64,000 bases of DNA, taken from Beijerinckiaceae bacterium (GTDB lineage: Bacteria; Pseudomonadota; Alphaproteobacteria; Rhizobiales; Beijerinckiaceae). The position numbers and the translations under genes were made by a program. A model generated the notes under the pieces. It did not search any database and was not told the origin of the DNA. It worked only from the letters and a program-made list of their open reading frames with translations. Below, piece by piece: positions 44,171-52,188 of this stretch; within the stretch, counting starts at the first letter, position 1; every line of letters starts with the position of its first letter. Location: positions 26,410 to 90,409 of the forward strand of contig JAIETL010000050.1 of NCBI GenBank assembly GCA_019745195.1, read 5' to 3'.

Positions 44171-45696
44171 GAAGCGCTCACGGTCTTGTCGCCGCCGAGG
44201 CCATCGAGCCAGCCGTCATAGAACGCCCGCACATGCGGCATCACGGCCTGCGAAAGCTGGATACGCTCCAGCTCGGCCGCCGTTTTCGGCCTCGCCAGCG
44301 CCTCGGCAATGCCTGCGAGCACGGCCTCGCGATCGACCCTGGTGAAACGCCGCTCGCGATAAACCCATTCGCCGCCGATCATGACGCTGTCGACCGCACC
44401 CGATTTGGCGCGCTGAACCAGCACGTCGATGAAGGGCAGGGCCTCGTCCTGATAGGGGTATGTCACCGCCCGCCAGTCGAACAGCACGAGATCGGCCGCC
44501 ATGCCGGGCCTGAGCGCGCCGATCCTGCCGGCGAAGGGCGTGGTGCGCGCGCCAGCTTGCGTCGCCATGCGCAGCACCTGCGCCGGCGAAGGATGGGGGG
44601 CGTCGATCCCCGGCTCACGATGGGCGCGCAGGACCAGCCGCATCTCCTGCAACATGTCGCGGTCGTCGTTGATGCCGGCCTCGTCGATGCCGATCGCGAC
44701 GGGAATCTGGCGCGCCAGCAGCCGGTTGACCGGGGCCATGCCGCTCTTCAGCCGGAAATTCGAGGAGCAGTTGTGGCAGACGCAACAGCCGCGCTGCGCC
44801 GCCAGCTCGATATCGGCCTCGCTCATCCAGACGCCGTGGCCGATGGTGAAATGCGGGCCGAGCAGCCCGACCTTGTCGAGATAGGCCAGCGCCGAGCCGC
44901 CGGTGCGGCGCTTCGCATAGGCCTTCTGATAAGGCGTCTCCAGCACATGCATATGGATCGGCGCGCCGGTGCGGGCGGCAAGCTCGCCCGCCGTTTCCAG
45001 CGCGGCGTCGGAGAGCCAGTGCAGGTTGGCCGGCGCGACCTGGATGCGGATCAGATCGCCTGAGCCATGTCGGCGGAACAGCTCGTCGAAGACCGCGACC
45101 TGATCGGCGAGCGGCACTGTGAAGCGCTGGAAATAGGCGGCGAGCGCCGGCCTTAAACTCTCCGGCACCCGCGCGACGAAATCCTCGTCGGCCTCGTAGA
45201 CGAGCCGGTTCTGGTCGCGCAGCGCCATCGAATAGGAGGCGCGCATGCCGATCGCCCGATAGGCCGAGATCACCTTTTCGGCGGCGGCGAGGATGTCGTC
45301 GGGCGTTCCCGGCGCGCGGCTGTGCAGGTGCTGCACGGTGGTGACGCCGCTTGCGATCATCTCGAAAGCGGAGAACAGCGTGTCGGCATGGAGATCGACA
45401 TCGCGCAGCGCCAGCCGGCTGGCGAACCAGAGTTCGAGCGGGTGGTCGGGCGAGCCGAGCTGCAGCGGCGTCAGGCCGACATGGTGATGGGCGTTGACGA
45501 AGCCGGGTGTGATCGCGAAGCCCGCGCCGCCTGAGATGATGGCGTGTGGATGGGCGCGCTTGAGGTCGGCGACGGGGGCGATCTCGGCGATGACGCCATC
45601 GCGGACGAGCACGCCGGCGTTGGCGTGGATGATGGGCTCGCCCGTTGCGTCGAAGCCTTCGAGGAGCGTCGCGCCCCAGACGATCTGGTCGGTCAT
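44131..45696 (-). CDS. Amidohydrolase-superfamily protein with repeat-encoded C-terminus
   Basis: 521-residue metal-dependent hydrolase. Metal motif is in FVNAHHHVGLTP (His70, His72), with further ligands in HMHVLETPYQ, IGHGVWM and GIDEAG. NCSSNFRLKSGMAPVNRLL links it to the enzyme at 3340-4782. The last 12 residues, VFASAAKQSRGA, are translated from a family A palindromic element, so the original stop was lost or replaced. ATG 45696 is chosen; ATG 45720, with a fair ribosome site, would add 8 residues. Its neighbours are the PuuE-like and NHL genes. Substrate unknown. Confidence 0.86.
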   Translation of the reverse strand: MTDQIVWGATLLEGFDATGEPIIHANAGVLVRDGVIAEIAPVADLKRAHPHAIISGGAGFAITPGFVNAHHHVGLTPLQLGSPDHPLELWFASRLALRDVDLHADTLFSAFEMIASGVTTVQHLHSRAPGTPDDILAAAEKVISAYRAIGMRASYSMALRDQNRLVYEADEDFVARVPESLRPALAAYFQRFTVPLADQVAVFDELFRRHGSGDLIRIQVAPANLHWLSDAALETAGELAARTGAPIHMHVLETPYQKAYAKRRTGGSALAYLDKVGLLGPHFTIGHGVWMSEADIELAAQRGCCVCHNCSSNFRLKSGMAPVNRLLARQIPVAIGIDEAGINDDRDMLQEMRLVLRAHREPGIDAPHPSPAQVLRMATQAGARTTPFAGRIGALRPGMAADLVLFDWRAVTYPYQDEALPFIDVLVQRAKSGAVDSVMIGGEWVYRERRFTRVDREAVLAGIAEALARPKTAAELERIQLSQAVMPHVRAFYDGWLDGLGGDKTVSASVFASAAKQSRGA

Positions 45697-45727
45697 GACC
45701 TCGTTTCCAATCGCATTCACCCTTCTC

Positions 45728-45816
45728 CGTCATGGTCGGGCTTGTCCCGACCATCCACGTCTTTGCTCGCATGGCCGTTCAAGACGTGGATGCTCGGCAC
45801 AAGGCCGAGCATGACG
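45728..45816. repeat. Palindromic element family B-prime
   Basis: CGTCATGGTCGGGCTTGTCC, CATCCACGTCTT, AAGACGTGGATG and AAGGCCGAGCATGACG form a long imperfect stem. It shares the terminal CGTCAT/ATGACG with families A and B but not their interior sequence. It lies between the NHL gene and the amidohydrolase gene. Confidence 0.8.
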
Positions 45817-45829
45817 GGTGAGAGTGCGC

Positions 45830-46678
45830 CTAGTCGAGCCGCACCAGCCGCGTCACCCGGCTCGGGTTGCCCTCCGCCAGCAGAATGTCTCCCTCCGGCG
45901 TGCCGAAAATGCCGTGCGCGCCGTTCAGCATCGGTCGGCAGCGGCCGAGCTTTTCGCCGCCGGGGCCGATCTTCTGCAGGCTCGGCACCATATCGGTGAC
46001 GTAGCTGTTGCCCTCGTCGTCGCCCCAGATTCCGACAGGCTGGTAGAAATGCGTCCAGCTCGCGAGGTGTCCGCCGAGATTGTCGAAGACCTGGACGCGG
46101 TTCTGCGTGCGGTCGATGACGCAGACCCGGCCGTCGACATGGGTCCAGATCGCATGCGGCCAGCCGAACTGCCCCTCGCCCGAACCATGCTCGCCCCAGC
46201 TCTGGAGATGCACACCGTAAGCTGAAAACCGGTGGACGCGGCTCGCGGCATACCCGTCCGAAACGTAGATGTCGCCCCAGGAAGAGACATGCACGTCGGT
46301 CGGGTGGTTGAAGGGCGAGAGCGGCTCGCCGCGCTGGCCGAGCGCGCCGAGCCTTTCGCCCGAGCCCGAGCAGATGATGATCTCGTGCATGTCGCGATCG
46401 ACGCAGAGGATGCGGCCTTGGGCATCGGCGGTCAGCATGTGGGAATCGGCAATCAGGTCGCCGCCCCAACCGTTGAGATAGCTGCCGTCGGGCGCAAGCT
46501 CGATCACGCGTGGATCGTTCGGATGCACCAGCGGGTCGTGCCGCAGCATGACGAAGACATGGCCACGCGGATCGACCGTGACATCGGTGACGAAGCCCGT
46601 GTTCTGCGGCCAGGAGCCGAAGGGTCGCTCGACCCGGTAGCGCGTGTCGCCGAGCGCGACGATGAGGTCGTGGGGCAA
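45830..46678 (-). CDS. NHL-repeat beta-propeller protein
   Basis: 282 residues with repeated NHL blades: VTDVTVDPRGHVFVMLRHDP, HMLTADAQGRILCVDRDMHEI, PTDVHVSSWGDIYVSDGYAASRVHRFS, GWPHAIWTHVDGRVCVIDRTQNRVQVFDNLG, QPVGIWGDDEGNSYVTDMVPSLQKIG and GIFGTPEGDILLAEGN. It is a six-bladed propeller of the peptidyl-glycine lyase/SMP-30-like kind. No signal peptide is seen, unusual for NHL lyases. It lies between the amidohydrolase and PuuE genes, so a lactonase- or lyase-like step in the same pathway is possible. Confidence 0.85.
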   Translation of the reverse strand: MPHDLIVALGDTRYRVERPFGSWPQNTGFVTDVTVDPRGHVFVMLRHDPLVHPNDPRVIELAPDGSYLNGWGGDLIADSHMLTADAQGRILCVDRDMHEIIICSGSGERLGALGQRGEPLSPFNHPTDVHVSSWGDIYVSDGYAASRVHRFSAYGVHLQSWGEHGSGEGQFGWPHAIWTHVDGRVCVIDRTQNRVQVFDNLGGHLASWTHFYQPVGIWGDDEGNSYVTDMVPSLQKIGPGGEKLGRCRPMLNGAHGIFGTPEGDILLAEGNPSRVTRLVRLD

Positions 46679-46720
46679 GGCAAAATCCTGTGCGATGCGG
46701 TCTGAATGAGAGGCACGGGG

Positions 46721-46872
46721 AACCCCTCCCCCTTGTGGGGAGGGGCAGGGGTGGGGGGCGAAACGTCAAAGCGAGCGGCTGGAAACTATTGCCGCACCGC
46801 CGATACAAGTGATCGCTCGCCCGGTCGTTCGCCCCCCATCCCCATACCCTTCCCCACGAGGGGGAAGGGAGG
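46721..46872. repeat. Palindromic element family D, copy 3
   Basis: AACCCCTCCCCCTTGTGGGG with AGGGGCAGGGGTGGGG, then about 75 bases on CCCCCCATCCCCATACCC with TTCCCCACGAGGGGGAAGG. Arms are inverted but less perfect than the other two copies. Confidence 0.82.
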
Positions 46873-46897
46873 AGTTTATGCCGGCAGCGTCGGGGCT

Positions 46898-47806
46898 TCA
46901 CCTCCCCGCAAACGGATGCGTCTTCGCCCAATGCTGCGCGATGTCGAGGCGGCCGGTGACCCAGACGTTTTCGTGCTTCTGCACATAGTCGAGGAAGCGC
47001 GCGAGCCCGGCCGCCCGCGCCGGATGGCCGATCAGGCGCATATGCAGCCCCACCGACATCATCCTGGGCTGAGTGGCGCCCTCGGCATAGAGCATGTCGA
47101 AGGCGTCCTTGTGCCAGTCGAAATAGTCGTTCGAGGTCGAGAAGAAGCCGGTGCCGAACTTGCCGTCATTGTGGACGAGCGAATAGGGCACGACGAGATG
47201 CGGCTTGCCGGAAACGGTCGTCCAATAGGGCAGTTCGTCGTCATAGGCGTCCGAATCGTAGAGGAAGCCGCCCTCTTCGACCACGAGTTTGCGCGTATTG
47301 ACGCTGGGCCCATAGCGGCAATACCAGCCGAGCGGCCGCGCGCCGACCGTCTCCTGCAGCGAGGCTATCGCCTTGCGGATGTGCTCGCGTTCCTCCGCCT
47401 CCTCCAGCTCGTAATGCTTGATCCAGCGCCAGCCATGGCAGCAGACGTCGAAGCCCGAGGCGCGGATCGCCGCCGCCGCTTCCGGGTTGCGCTCGATCGC
47501 GAGCGCGCAGCCGAACACCGTCATGGGCAGTCCGCGTTCTTGGAACAGTCGCATCAGCCGCCAGAACCCGACCCGGCTGCCATAGGCGAACATGCCTTCG
47601 CCGGCGAGGTCGCGGCCCTTGACCGGCATGTTGAGGCTGCTCGATTCGGTCAGCGCCGTCTCGGTGTAGCCCTCGCCATCCTGGATCGAGGGTTCCGAGC
47701 CCTCCTCGTAATTCATCACGAAATTGATCGCGATGCGGGCGCCACCCGGCCATTGGGGATCGGGCGGGTTGGCGCCATAGCCGATCAGGTCGCGGTCATA
47801 GCTCAA
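46898..47806 (-). CDS. Allantoinase PuuE-like polysaccharide deacetylase (paralogue 2)
   Basis: 302-residue NodB-fold enzyme close to Pseudomonas PuuE as I recall it: YDRDLIGYGANPPDPQWPGGARIAINFVMNYEEGSE, FAYGSRVGFWRLMRLFQERGLPMTVFG, FDVCCHGWRWIKHYELEEAEEREHI and LVVEEGGFLYDSDAYDDELPYWT. PuuE hydrolyses allantoin to allantoate without the usual metal dependence. No other ureide genes (uricase, allantoicase) are visible nearby, so the true substrate may differ. It is likely co-transcribed with the NHL and amidohydrolase genes, with repeats between them. Confidence 0.88.
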   Translation of the reverse strand: MSYDRDLIGYGANPPDPQWPGGARIAINFVMNYEEGSEPSIQDGEGYTETALTESSSLNMPVKGRDLAGEGMFAYGSRVGFWRLMRLFQERGLPMTVFGCALAIERNPEAAAAIRASGFDVCCHGWRWIKHYELEEAEEREHIRKAIASLQETVGARPLGWYCRYGPSVNTRKLVVEEGGFLYDSDAYDDELPYWTTVSGKPHLVVPYSLVHNDGKFGTGFFSTSNDYFDWHKDAFDMLYAEGATQPRMMSVGLHMRLIGHPARAAGLARFLDYVQKHENVWVTGRLDIAQHWAKTHPFAGR

Positions 47807-47934
47807 GGGGGCGTCTCCGTGGCTGTGCTGACAAGGCGATCATCGCCGCGTCGTCGCGCCAGCACCAGCAAGATCGTCGCCAGATCAAGCGCCGGGACCG
47901 CAACCCGGCAGCGCCGGCTACGCATGGCCCGGCG

Positions 47935-48909
47935 TCAGGCGAGCGCTACCAGCGTCCCGAGCGCCGCCAGCCCCCAGAGCAGCAGGCAGGCACGGCGGTA
48001 GAGCGCCAGCGCGCGGCGGATGTCGGCGGCGCCGGCCTCAGCCCGACCATCGCCCATCCAGCCATCCTCGACCCTGACCGCGCCATAGATGCGCGGCCCC
48101 GCCAGTCTCAGACCGAGCGCGCCGGCCATCGCGGCTTCGGGCCAGCCGGCATTGGGCGAGCGGTGGCGGCCGGCGTCGCGGCGGACGGCGCGCCATGCGG
48201 CGGCCGCGTCGGCCTCGGGCATGGTGGCTGCCGATGCGACCAGCAGCAGCGCGGTCAGCCGCGAGGCCGGCAGATTGACGAGGTCGTCGAGCCGGGCGGC
48301 GGCCCAGCCAAAGGCGAGATGGCGCGACGTCTTGTGGCCGATCATCGAATCGGCGGTGTTGACCGCCTTGTAGAGCGCGATGCCGGGCAGGCCGCCGACC
48401 GCCAGCCAGAAGGTCGGCGCCGTGATCCCGTCTGAGAAATTCTCGGCCAGGCTCTCGATCGCGGCGCGCGCGACGCCGGCCTCGTCGAGGCTTTCGGGGT
48501 TGCGGCCGACAATCATCGAGACGGCCTTTCGCCCGTCCGGCAAACCGGTTTCGAGCCCGTCCGCGACGCGCGCGACATGCTCGTGCAGGCTGCGCTGGGC
48601 GATGAGGCTCGACGCCAATAGCGCCAGCGGCAACAAAGCGAGCGGACCGAGCAAAGCGCTGAGTTTGACGAGGAGCAGCGACGCGATGAGCGTCATGGCG
48701 AGCAGAACGAGCAGCGCCGCGACGCCGGCCGCTTTCCGCCGCATCGCGGAATCGGCCTCGCGGTTCAAGGTCCGGTCGAGCGCGGCGATCAGCGCGCCAA
48801 GCCAGGTGACGGGATGGCCGATCCGCGCATACAAGCCCTGGGGATAGCCCAGCGCGGCCTCGATCATGAGGGCGGCCAGTGCCAGAGGCAGGGTTTCGGA
48901 GAGGTTCAT
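47935..48909 (-). CDS. cobD: Adenosylcobinamide-phosphate synthase (CbiB/CobD)
   Basis: 324-residue polytopic membrane enzyme that attaches the aminopropanol arm to adenosylcobyric acid in B12 synthesis. Signatures: ALMIEAALGYPQGLYARIGHPVTWLGALIAALDRTLNR, VGRNPESLDEAGVARAAIESLAENFSDGITAPTFWLAVGGLPGIALYKAVNTADSMIGHKTSRHLAFGWAAARLDDLVNLPASRLTALLL. It diverges from cobC with only about 20 bases between starts. Its presence fits the B12-dependent eutBC at 59047-61217. Confidence 0.95.
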   Translation of the reverse strand: MNLSETLPLALAALMIEAALGYPQGLYARIGHPVTWLGALIAALDRTLNREADSAMRRKAAGVAALLVLLAMTLIASLLLVKLSALLGPLALLPLALLASSLIAQRSLHEHVARVADGLETGLPDGRKAVSMIVGRNPESLDEAGVARAAIESLAENFSDGITAPTFWLAVGGLPGIALYKAVNTADSMIGHKTSRHLAFGWAAARLDDLVNLPASRLTALLLVASAATMPEADAAAAWRAVRRDAGRHRSPNAGWPEAAMAGALGLRLAGPRIYGAVRVEDGWMGDGRAEAGAADIRRALALYRRACLLLWGLAALGTLVALA

Positions 48910-48929
48910 GCGGGCTTGCGGAGCAGGGC

Positions 48930-49952
48930 GTGTTTGTTAAAGAAGGCTCGGCTGAAGACGAGATCTGGCATGGCGGCGATCTGGCGCAGGCAAGGGCGCT
49001 GTTTCCCGATGCGCCCGAGCCGTGGGTCGATCTCTCCACCGGCATCAATCCGCATCCCTATCCGCTTCCGACGCTGCCGTTAAGCCTGTGGCAACGGCTG
49101 CCGGGAGCGCGGGAGGAGGCGGCTCTGCTGCAAGCCGCGCGCAAGACCTATCGCGTGCCGGAGCATGCCGGGATCGTCGCCGCGCCGGGCACGCAGATCC
49201 TGATCGAGATGCTGCCGCGGTTTTTGGTCAGGGGTCCCGTCGCGGTGCTGGGGCCGACCTATGCCGAGCATGCGCTGGCCTGGCGCAAGGGCGGTCACGC
49301 CGTCGCCGAGATCGAGTCGCTGGACGCAGTCGGCGATGCGGCGACGCTGGTCGTGGTCAATCCCAACAATCCCGATGGGCGGATCGTGCCGCTTCAGCGC
49401 TTGATGGCCCTGGCCGGGCAATGCCGGGCGCGCGGCGGCGTGCTGGTCGTGGACGAGGCCTTTTGCGATTTTTCGCCGGAGGCAAGCCTGATCCCGGACC
49501 TGCCGCCGGGCGTGCTCGTGCTGCGCTCGTTCGGAAAAACCTATGGGCTGGCTGGCCTGCGCGTCGGGTTTGCGGTCGGCGAGCCGGAGATGGTCGCAGC
49601 GTTGCGCGGGGCGCTCGGTCCATGGGCGGTCGCCGGGCCTGCTCTTGCCGTCGCCGCGAGCGCGCTGGAAGACAAAGGCTGGCTGGCCGCAGCCGCTGCA
49701 TCGACGCGGGCCGCCGCCAAGCGGCTCGACGCTGTGCTCAACGCTCATGGCGCGGTCGTCGGCGGCACGTCGCTCTATCGCCTGCTGGAGACGCCGCACG
49801 CCGATGCGCTGTTTGCTCATCTCGGCCGCTACGGCGTCTACGTCCGGCGCTTCCGCTATGATCGGCGCTGGCTGCGCTTCGGTCTGCCCGGCGGCGAGGA
49901 CGAATGGCTGCGGCTGAAGGCGGCGCTGGCGAGCCTCATGCCAGATGAGTGA
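48930..49952 (+). CDS. cobC: Threonine-phosphate decarboxylase-like PLP enzyme CobC
   Basis: 340-residue fold-type I aminotransferase-like protein of cobalamin synthesis. It shows HGGDLAQARALFPDAPEPWVDLSTGINPHPYPL, typical of CobC/CobD(Salmonella). The PLP lysine is in LVLRSFGKTYGLAGLRVGFAVG. It makes (R)-1-amino-2-propanol phosphate used by the neighbouring CbiB-type enzyme. GTG 48930 is preferred because GGAG lies 7 bases upstream; an in-frame GTG at 48879 would overlap cobD. Confidence 0.92.
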   Translation: MFVKEGSAEDEIWHGGDLAQARALFPDAPEPWVDLSTGINPHPYPLPTLPLSLWQRLPGAREEAALLQAARKTYRVPEHAGIVAAPGTQILIEMLPRFLVRGPVAVLGPTYAEHALAWRKGGHAVAEIESLDAVGDAATLVVVNPNNPDGRIVPLQRLMALAGQCRARGGVLVVDEAFCDFSPEASLIPDLPPGVLVLRSFGKTYGLAGLRVGFAVGEPEMVAALRGALGPWAVAGPALAVAASALEDKGWLAAAAASTRAAAKRLDAVLNAHGAVVGGTSLYRLLETPHADALFAHLGRYGVYVRRFRYDRRWLRFGLPGGEDEWLRLKAALASLMPDE

Positions 49953-49970
49953 ACTGGCCGCATGCACCGC

Positions 49971-50047
49971 CGTCATTGCGAGCGCAGCGAAGCAATCCAG
50001 AGGTCGGCGCGAGACGCCTGGATTGCTTCGCTGCGCTCGCAATGACG
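49971..50047. repeat. Palindromic element family A, copy 6
   Basis: CGTCATTGCGAGCGCAGCG and CGCTGCGCTCGCAATGACG arms are perfect inverted copies, with GAAGCAATCCAG/CTGGATTGCTTCG cores. It starts 18 bases after the cobC stop, between tandem genes. Confidence 0.94.
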
Positions 50048-50093
50048 ATATGGTTCATCCAAACATCGCCACTTCAATCCCCGGAGCCTACCC

Positions 50094-51065
50094 ATGCCCA
50101 GCCTGCCGCCCGAATCCGAGCTGACCATCGGCTTCGCCCATGCCGCCTATCAGTTGCAGGCCGAATTTTCGACGCGCGGCCGCTCGGCGAAAAGTTTCGA
50201 GGCGCGCAGCCTCGACGAACTCAAGGCGCGGGCGGCCGAGGCGGACGTGTTGGTGCTGTCGGGGCTGTGGCGCAACGAGCTGATCGGGCTCTCGCCGCGC
50301 CTGCGTTTCATCCAGTCGGTCAGCGCCGGCACGGACCAGTACGACAAGGCGGCGCTGGCCAAGGCCGGGATCAGGCTCGCCAGCGCTCAAGGGGCAAACG
50401 AGCGCGCGGTCGCCGAGCACGCGATGGCGCTGATCCTGTCGCTGACCCGTCAGATCCATCTTGCCCGCGACAACCAGACGGCCAAACACTGGCGGCCGAT
50501 GATCGGCGACCGCAATGCCAGGGAGGACGAGCTCGGCGGCAAGACGCTGGTCATCGTCGGCCTCGGACGGATCGGCCGGAGGCTGGCGAAGCTCGCATCT
50601 GTTTTCGATCTGCGCATCGTCGGCGTGCGCCGCCAGCCCGGGCCGGTCGCGGGCATCGACGAGATCGTGCATCCCGACGCTCTGCATCAGGCGCTGGGGA
50701 GCGCCGACATCGTCGCTCTGACCTGTCCGCTGACGCCGGAGACGGAAGGGCTGATCGGCTTAGCCGCGCTCGCCGCGATGAAGCCCTCGGCGCTGCTGGT
50801 CAACGTGGCGCGCGGAAAGGTCGTGGACGAGCCGGCGCTGATCGCGGCGCTGTCGGAGAACCGCATCGCAGGCGCGGGGCTCGACGTCACGGTCGAGGAG
50901 CCGCTGCCGGCTGCGTCCCCGCTCTGGAGCATGCCGCAGGTGATCGTCACGCCCCACAGCGCCGGCGAGACGCGCGCCTACGAGACCAACGTCGTCGATC
51001 TCCTGGTCGAGAATCTCGACCGGCTGGCGCGGGGCGAGACGGAGCTGCGAAACGGCATCGTCTGA
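50094..51065 (+). CDS. D-2-hydroxyacid dehydrogenase
   Basis: 323-residue NAD(P)-dependent dehydrogenase. The nucleotide motif is TLVIVGLGRIGRRLAKLA. The catalytic Arg is in LVNVARGKVVDE, followed by a Glu in LDVTVEEPLP and a His in VIVTPHSAGETRAY. SVSAGTDQYD and NERAVAEHAMALILSLTR are substrate-domain signatures. It reduces 2-oxoacids or oxidises D-2-hydroxyacids; glyoxylate/hydroxypyruvate are common substrates, not provable here. It is a single gene converging on an alpha/beta hydrolase 9 bases away. Confidence 0.92.
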   Translation: MPSLPPESELTIGFAHAAYQLQAEFSTRGRSAKSFEARSLDELKARAAEADVLVLSGLWRNELIGLSPRLRFIQSVSAGTDQYDKAALAKAGIRLASAQGANERAVAEHAMALILSLTRQIHLARDNQTAKHWRPMIGDRNAREDELGGKTLVIVGLGRIGRRLAKLASVFDLRIVGVRRQPGPVAGIDEIVHPDALHQALGSADIVALTCPLTPETEGLIGLAALAAMKPSALLVNVARGKVVDEPALIAALSENRIAGAGLDVTVEEPLPAASPLWSMPQVIVTPHSAGETRAYETNVVDLLVENLDRLARGETELRNGIV

Positions 51066-51074
51066 GCGCGCGGA

Positions 51075-52055
51075 TCAGCTCCGAGAGAGCTTCCGCCCGA
51101 GGAAATCCCTCATCAGCGCTGCGATCTCGTCGCCTTTGTCCTCGAGCGCGAAATGCCCGCTGTCGAGGAGGTGGAGTTCGGCGTCCGGGATGTCGCGCCG
51201 ATAGGGATGCGCTCCCTCGGGCGGGAAGATGAAGTCGTTGCGGCCCCAGGCGATGAGGGTCGGCGGCTTGCGAGCGCGGAAGAACGCCTGGAACTGGGGA
51301 TAGAGCGCGACATTGGAGCCATAGTCGCGGAACAGGTCGAGATAGACCTCGTCCAGCCCCGGTCGCGCCAGCAGGGCGTGGTCGATCAGCCAGTTGTCGG
51401 GGTCGATGCGGCTGGGATCGGCGACCCCTTCGACATATTGCGCGCGTGTCGCCTCCAGCGTCAGCCCGCCGCGGAGCGGCTCGCGATTGGCGGCGCTCGG
51501 GTTGGCCCAATAGCTCTTCAGGGGAACCCAGAACTCGCGCAGCCCCTCATCATAGGCATTGCCGTTTTGGACGATCAGCGCGCTGACGCGCTCGGGCCGC
51601 TTCAGCGCCAGCCGGAAACCGACGGGCGCGCCATAATCCTGTACATACATCGCGAAGCGCGCGACGCCGAGCCGGGCGAGCAGCCTGTCGACGAAATCGG
51701 CGAAGTTCGCGAAGCTGTAGGTGAAGTCCTTGCGGGCCGGCGCGGCGCTGTGGCCGAAGCCCGGATAGTCGGGCGCGATCAGGCGGTAGCGATCGGCCAG
51801 CGCCGGAATCAGCTTGCGGAACATGCGCGACGAGGTCGGGAAGCCGTGCAGCAGCAGGAGCACCGGCGCGTCGGCCGGGCCGGCTTCGCGGTAGAAGATG
51901 TCGAGGCCGTCGATCCTGACCGTCCGATGGCGGGTGATGGCGCTGTCGGTGGTTGGCGTGGCCTGAGCCGATGCCGTTGCCGGCAAGGCGAGACCTGCGG
52001 CCACTGCCGGCAGGGCGGCTAGCGCAAGGCGGCGGTTTATGGTGAAGGCGGTCAT
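51075..52055 (-). CDS. Exported alpha/beta hydrolase (haloalkane dehalogenase / epoxide hydrolase-like)
   Basis: 326-residue hydrolase with an export leader, INRRLALAALPAVAAGLALPATASAQA, which has an Arg pair and could be Tat or Sec. The oxyanion loop HGFPTSSRMFRKLIP, the nucleophile elbow VQDYGAPVG with Asp (instead of Ser), and DSGHFALEDKGDEIAALM with the catalytic His place it in the dehalogenase/epoxide hydrolase group. ATG 52055 gives the proper leader. It diverges from a LysR regulator that probably controls it. Substrate unknown. Confidence 0.87.
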   Translation of the reverse strand: MTAFTINRRLALAALPAVAAGLALPATASAQATPTTDSAITRHRTVRIDGLDIFYREAGPADAPVLLLLHGFPTSSRMFRKLIPALADRYRLIAPDYPGFGHSAAPARKDFTYSFANFADFVDRLLARLGVARFAMYVQDYGAPVGFRLALKRPERVSALIVQNGNAYDEGLREFWVPLKSYWANPSAANREPLRGGLTLEATRAQYVEGVADPSRIDPDNWLIDHALLARPGLDEVYLDLFRDYGSNVALYPQFQAFFRARKPPTLIAWGRNDFIFPPEGAHPYRRDIPDAELHLLDSGHFALEDKGDEIAALMRDFLGRKLSRS

Positions 52056-52188
52056 GGCGAATCCCTTTCGTTTGACGGTCGGAACATCGCTCGCATGGCG
52101 CCGCGTCCCGTCTCTCAAGCTGGGGATTTCCAGTGGACGGAATAATGGCTAGCACATGGAAGTCATCCTTCCGCAAAATGGAACGACA

